DNA of 5,749 nt from Bacteroidia bacterium (lineage in GTDB: Bacteria > Bacteroidota > Bacteroidia > Flavobacteriales > NORP286): positions 1 through 5,749 of the forward strand of contig JAESTI010000389.1 of assembly GCA_016763665.1 (NCBI GenBank), read 5' to 3'. The notes under the pieces are model-generated. The model was not told the DNA's origin and did not search any database. It saw only the letters and a list, made by a program, of their open reading frames with translations. This document shows, one piece after another, positions 5,186 through 5,749 of this stretch. The position numbers and the translations under genes are program-made. Positions within the stretch are counted from its first letter, which is position 1; every line of letters begins with the position of its first letter.

Positions 5186-5749
5186 ATGCCTTTAAATTCT
5201 GAGATAAGTATAAATAAAGTTATGAAGGAGTTGCATCAGCAAATAGGGCAATTGAAGATAGAAAATGCGAACCTTAAGCATCGATACAGAATTGCAAAAT
5301 ATGTTACAGATGATCTTGAAGAACAAAGGTTAGCACTCGTTGAAAAGAGTAAGGAAATAGTCCATTTATCACAGAAGTTAGAAGATTTGAACAAAGAAGC
5401 CCAATTTCGTTCAGAAGAAATCTTAGAAGCTGTAAATTGTTTTGCACATCTCGATTTTACTAAAGAACTCCCTATTTCAAATAAGACTGATGTTTTTGAT
5501 AAGATCGCCATCGGTCTTAACATGCTTAGCGAAGAATTACAAAGTTCAACAGTTTCACGTAATTTCTTTGATAGTATTTTACAATCCATGCCCGATATGG
5601 TTCTCGTGCTCAATCCTGATGGGAAAATTCGAACCGTTAACCTGGCAACCACGGATACTTTAGGCTATAAAGAAGAAGGATTGATCGGGTTACCGTTTGG
5701 AGCATTATTTGCAGAAGAAGAAGAAGAGGAAGTTCCTTTCTTAAAAACC
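5186..5749 (+). CDS. Soluble PAS sensor protein, probable histidine kinase (partial, runs off the right edge)
   Basis: An open frame of 188 codons starts at the ATG at 5186, the first ATG after an in-frame stop at 5150-5152, and is still open at the window end. There is no signal peptide or membrane segment. Residues 8-75 are strongly charged and helical (KELHQQIGQLKIENANLKH and DDLEEQRLALVEKSKEI), a likely parallel coiled coil. Residues 76-120 (EEILEAVNCFAHLDFTKELP, then DVFDKIAIGLNMLSEELQ) resemble the HAMP-like linker of soluble Bacteroidota sensor kinases, with the pattern D-F-x-x-x-L-P-I-S...D-x-F-D-x-I-A-x-G-L-N-M-L-x-E-E-L. A PAS domain begins at about 126 (FFDSILQSMPDMVLVLNPDG, TTDTLGYKEEGLIGLPFGALF). 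The PAS lobe carries six consecutive glutamates at 177-182. Proteins with this start usually continue into further PAS, HisKA and HATPase_c domains, but none is visible, so a diguanylate cyclase or phosphatase output cannot be excluded. The gene follows the stand-alone PAS protein. Confidence 0.75.
   Translation, partial: MPLNSEISINKVMKELHQQIGQLKIENANLKHRYRIAKYVTDDLEEQRLALVEKSKEIVHLSQKLEDLNKEAQFRSEEILEAVNCFAHLDFTKELPISNKTDVFDKIAIGLNMLSEELQSSTVSRNFFDSILQSMPDMVLVLNPDGKIRTVNLATTDTLGYKEEGLIGLPFGALFAEEEEEEVPFLKT

Noticed and set aside
5236..5663. Minus-strand frame 5236-5652 and plus-strand frame 5442-5663 overlapping the PAS sensor start
   Set aside because: The frame from 5186 gives a coherent coiled coil, HAMP-like linker and PAS domain, while the overlapping frames give low-complexity Ser/Cys/Phe-rich peptides.

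Overview
The window looks like chromosomal DNA of a Bacteroidota species. The evidence is low GC, AT-rich intergenic DNA, almost no Shine-Dalgarno sequences, two good matches to the phylum's TAnnTTTG -7 promoter element, and a gene set typical of that phylum: 42-residue TPR arrays, secreted caspase-like proteins and soluble PAS sensor proteins. No RNA genes, insertion sequences, integrases or CRISPR arrays are visible.

Left part (1-812, minus strand): the N-terminus of the transcription-repair coupling factor Mfd runs off the left edge. It is preceded, with an 11-nt overlap, by a small membrane-anchored protein that looks like a divergent DUF218 (YdcF/SanA/ElyC) member. A Bacteroidota-type promoter lies just upstream of that gene, so the pair is probably one transcript.

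Middle (813-3716): a divergently transcribed exported TPR protein (922-2274) has seven units on an exact 42-residue period. It resembles the N-terminal half of Bacteroidota TPR-CHAT proteins but stops before any CHAT protease domain. Converging on it, with only 86 bp between the stop codons, is a 451-residue exported caspase-like protein (peptidase C14, orthocaspase type) with an intact His/Cys dyad. A clan CD protease thus sits beside a TPR scaffold that has lost, or never had, its usual clan CD protease. Whether the two proteins work together is unknown.

Gap (3717-4170): about 450 bp of AT-rich DNA with a good promoter for the caspase gene and no convincing gene.

Right part (4171-5749, plus strand): a three-gene signalling cassette. 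It encodes a small STAS-like protein (DUF7793-type by recollection), a stand-alone single PAS domain protein, and the start of a soluble sensor protein with coiled coil, HAMP-like linker and PAS. The third is probably a histidine kinase whose catalytic part lies beyond the window. All three appear cytoplasmic. The reasonable inference is an intracellular sensing module with separable sensor and regulator parts. This cassette and the TPR/caspase pair are the two items most worth following up.
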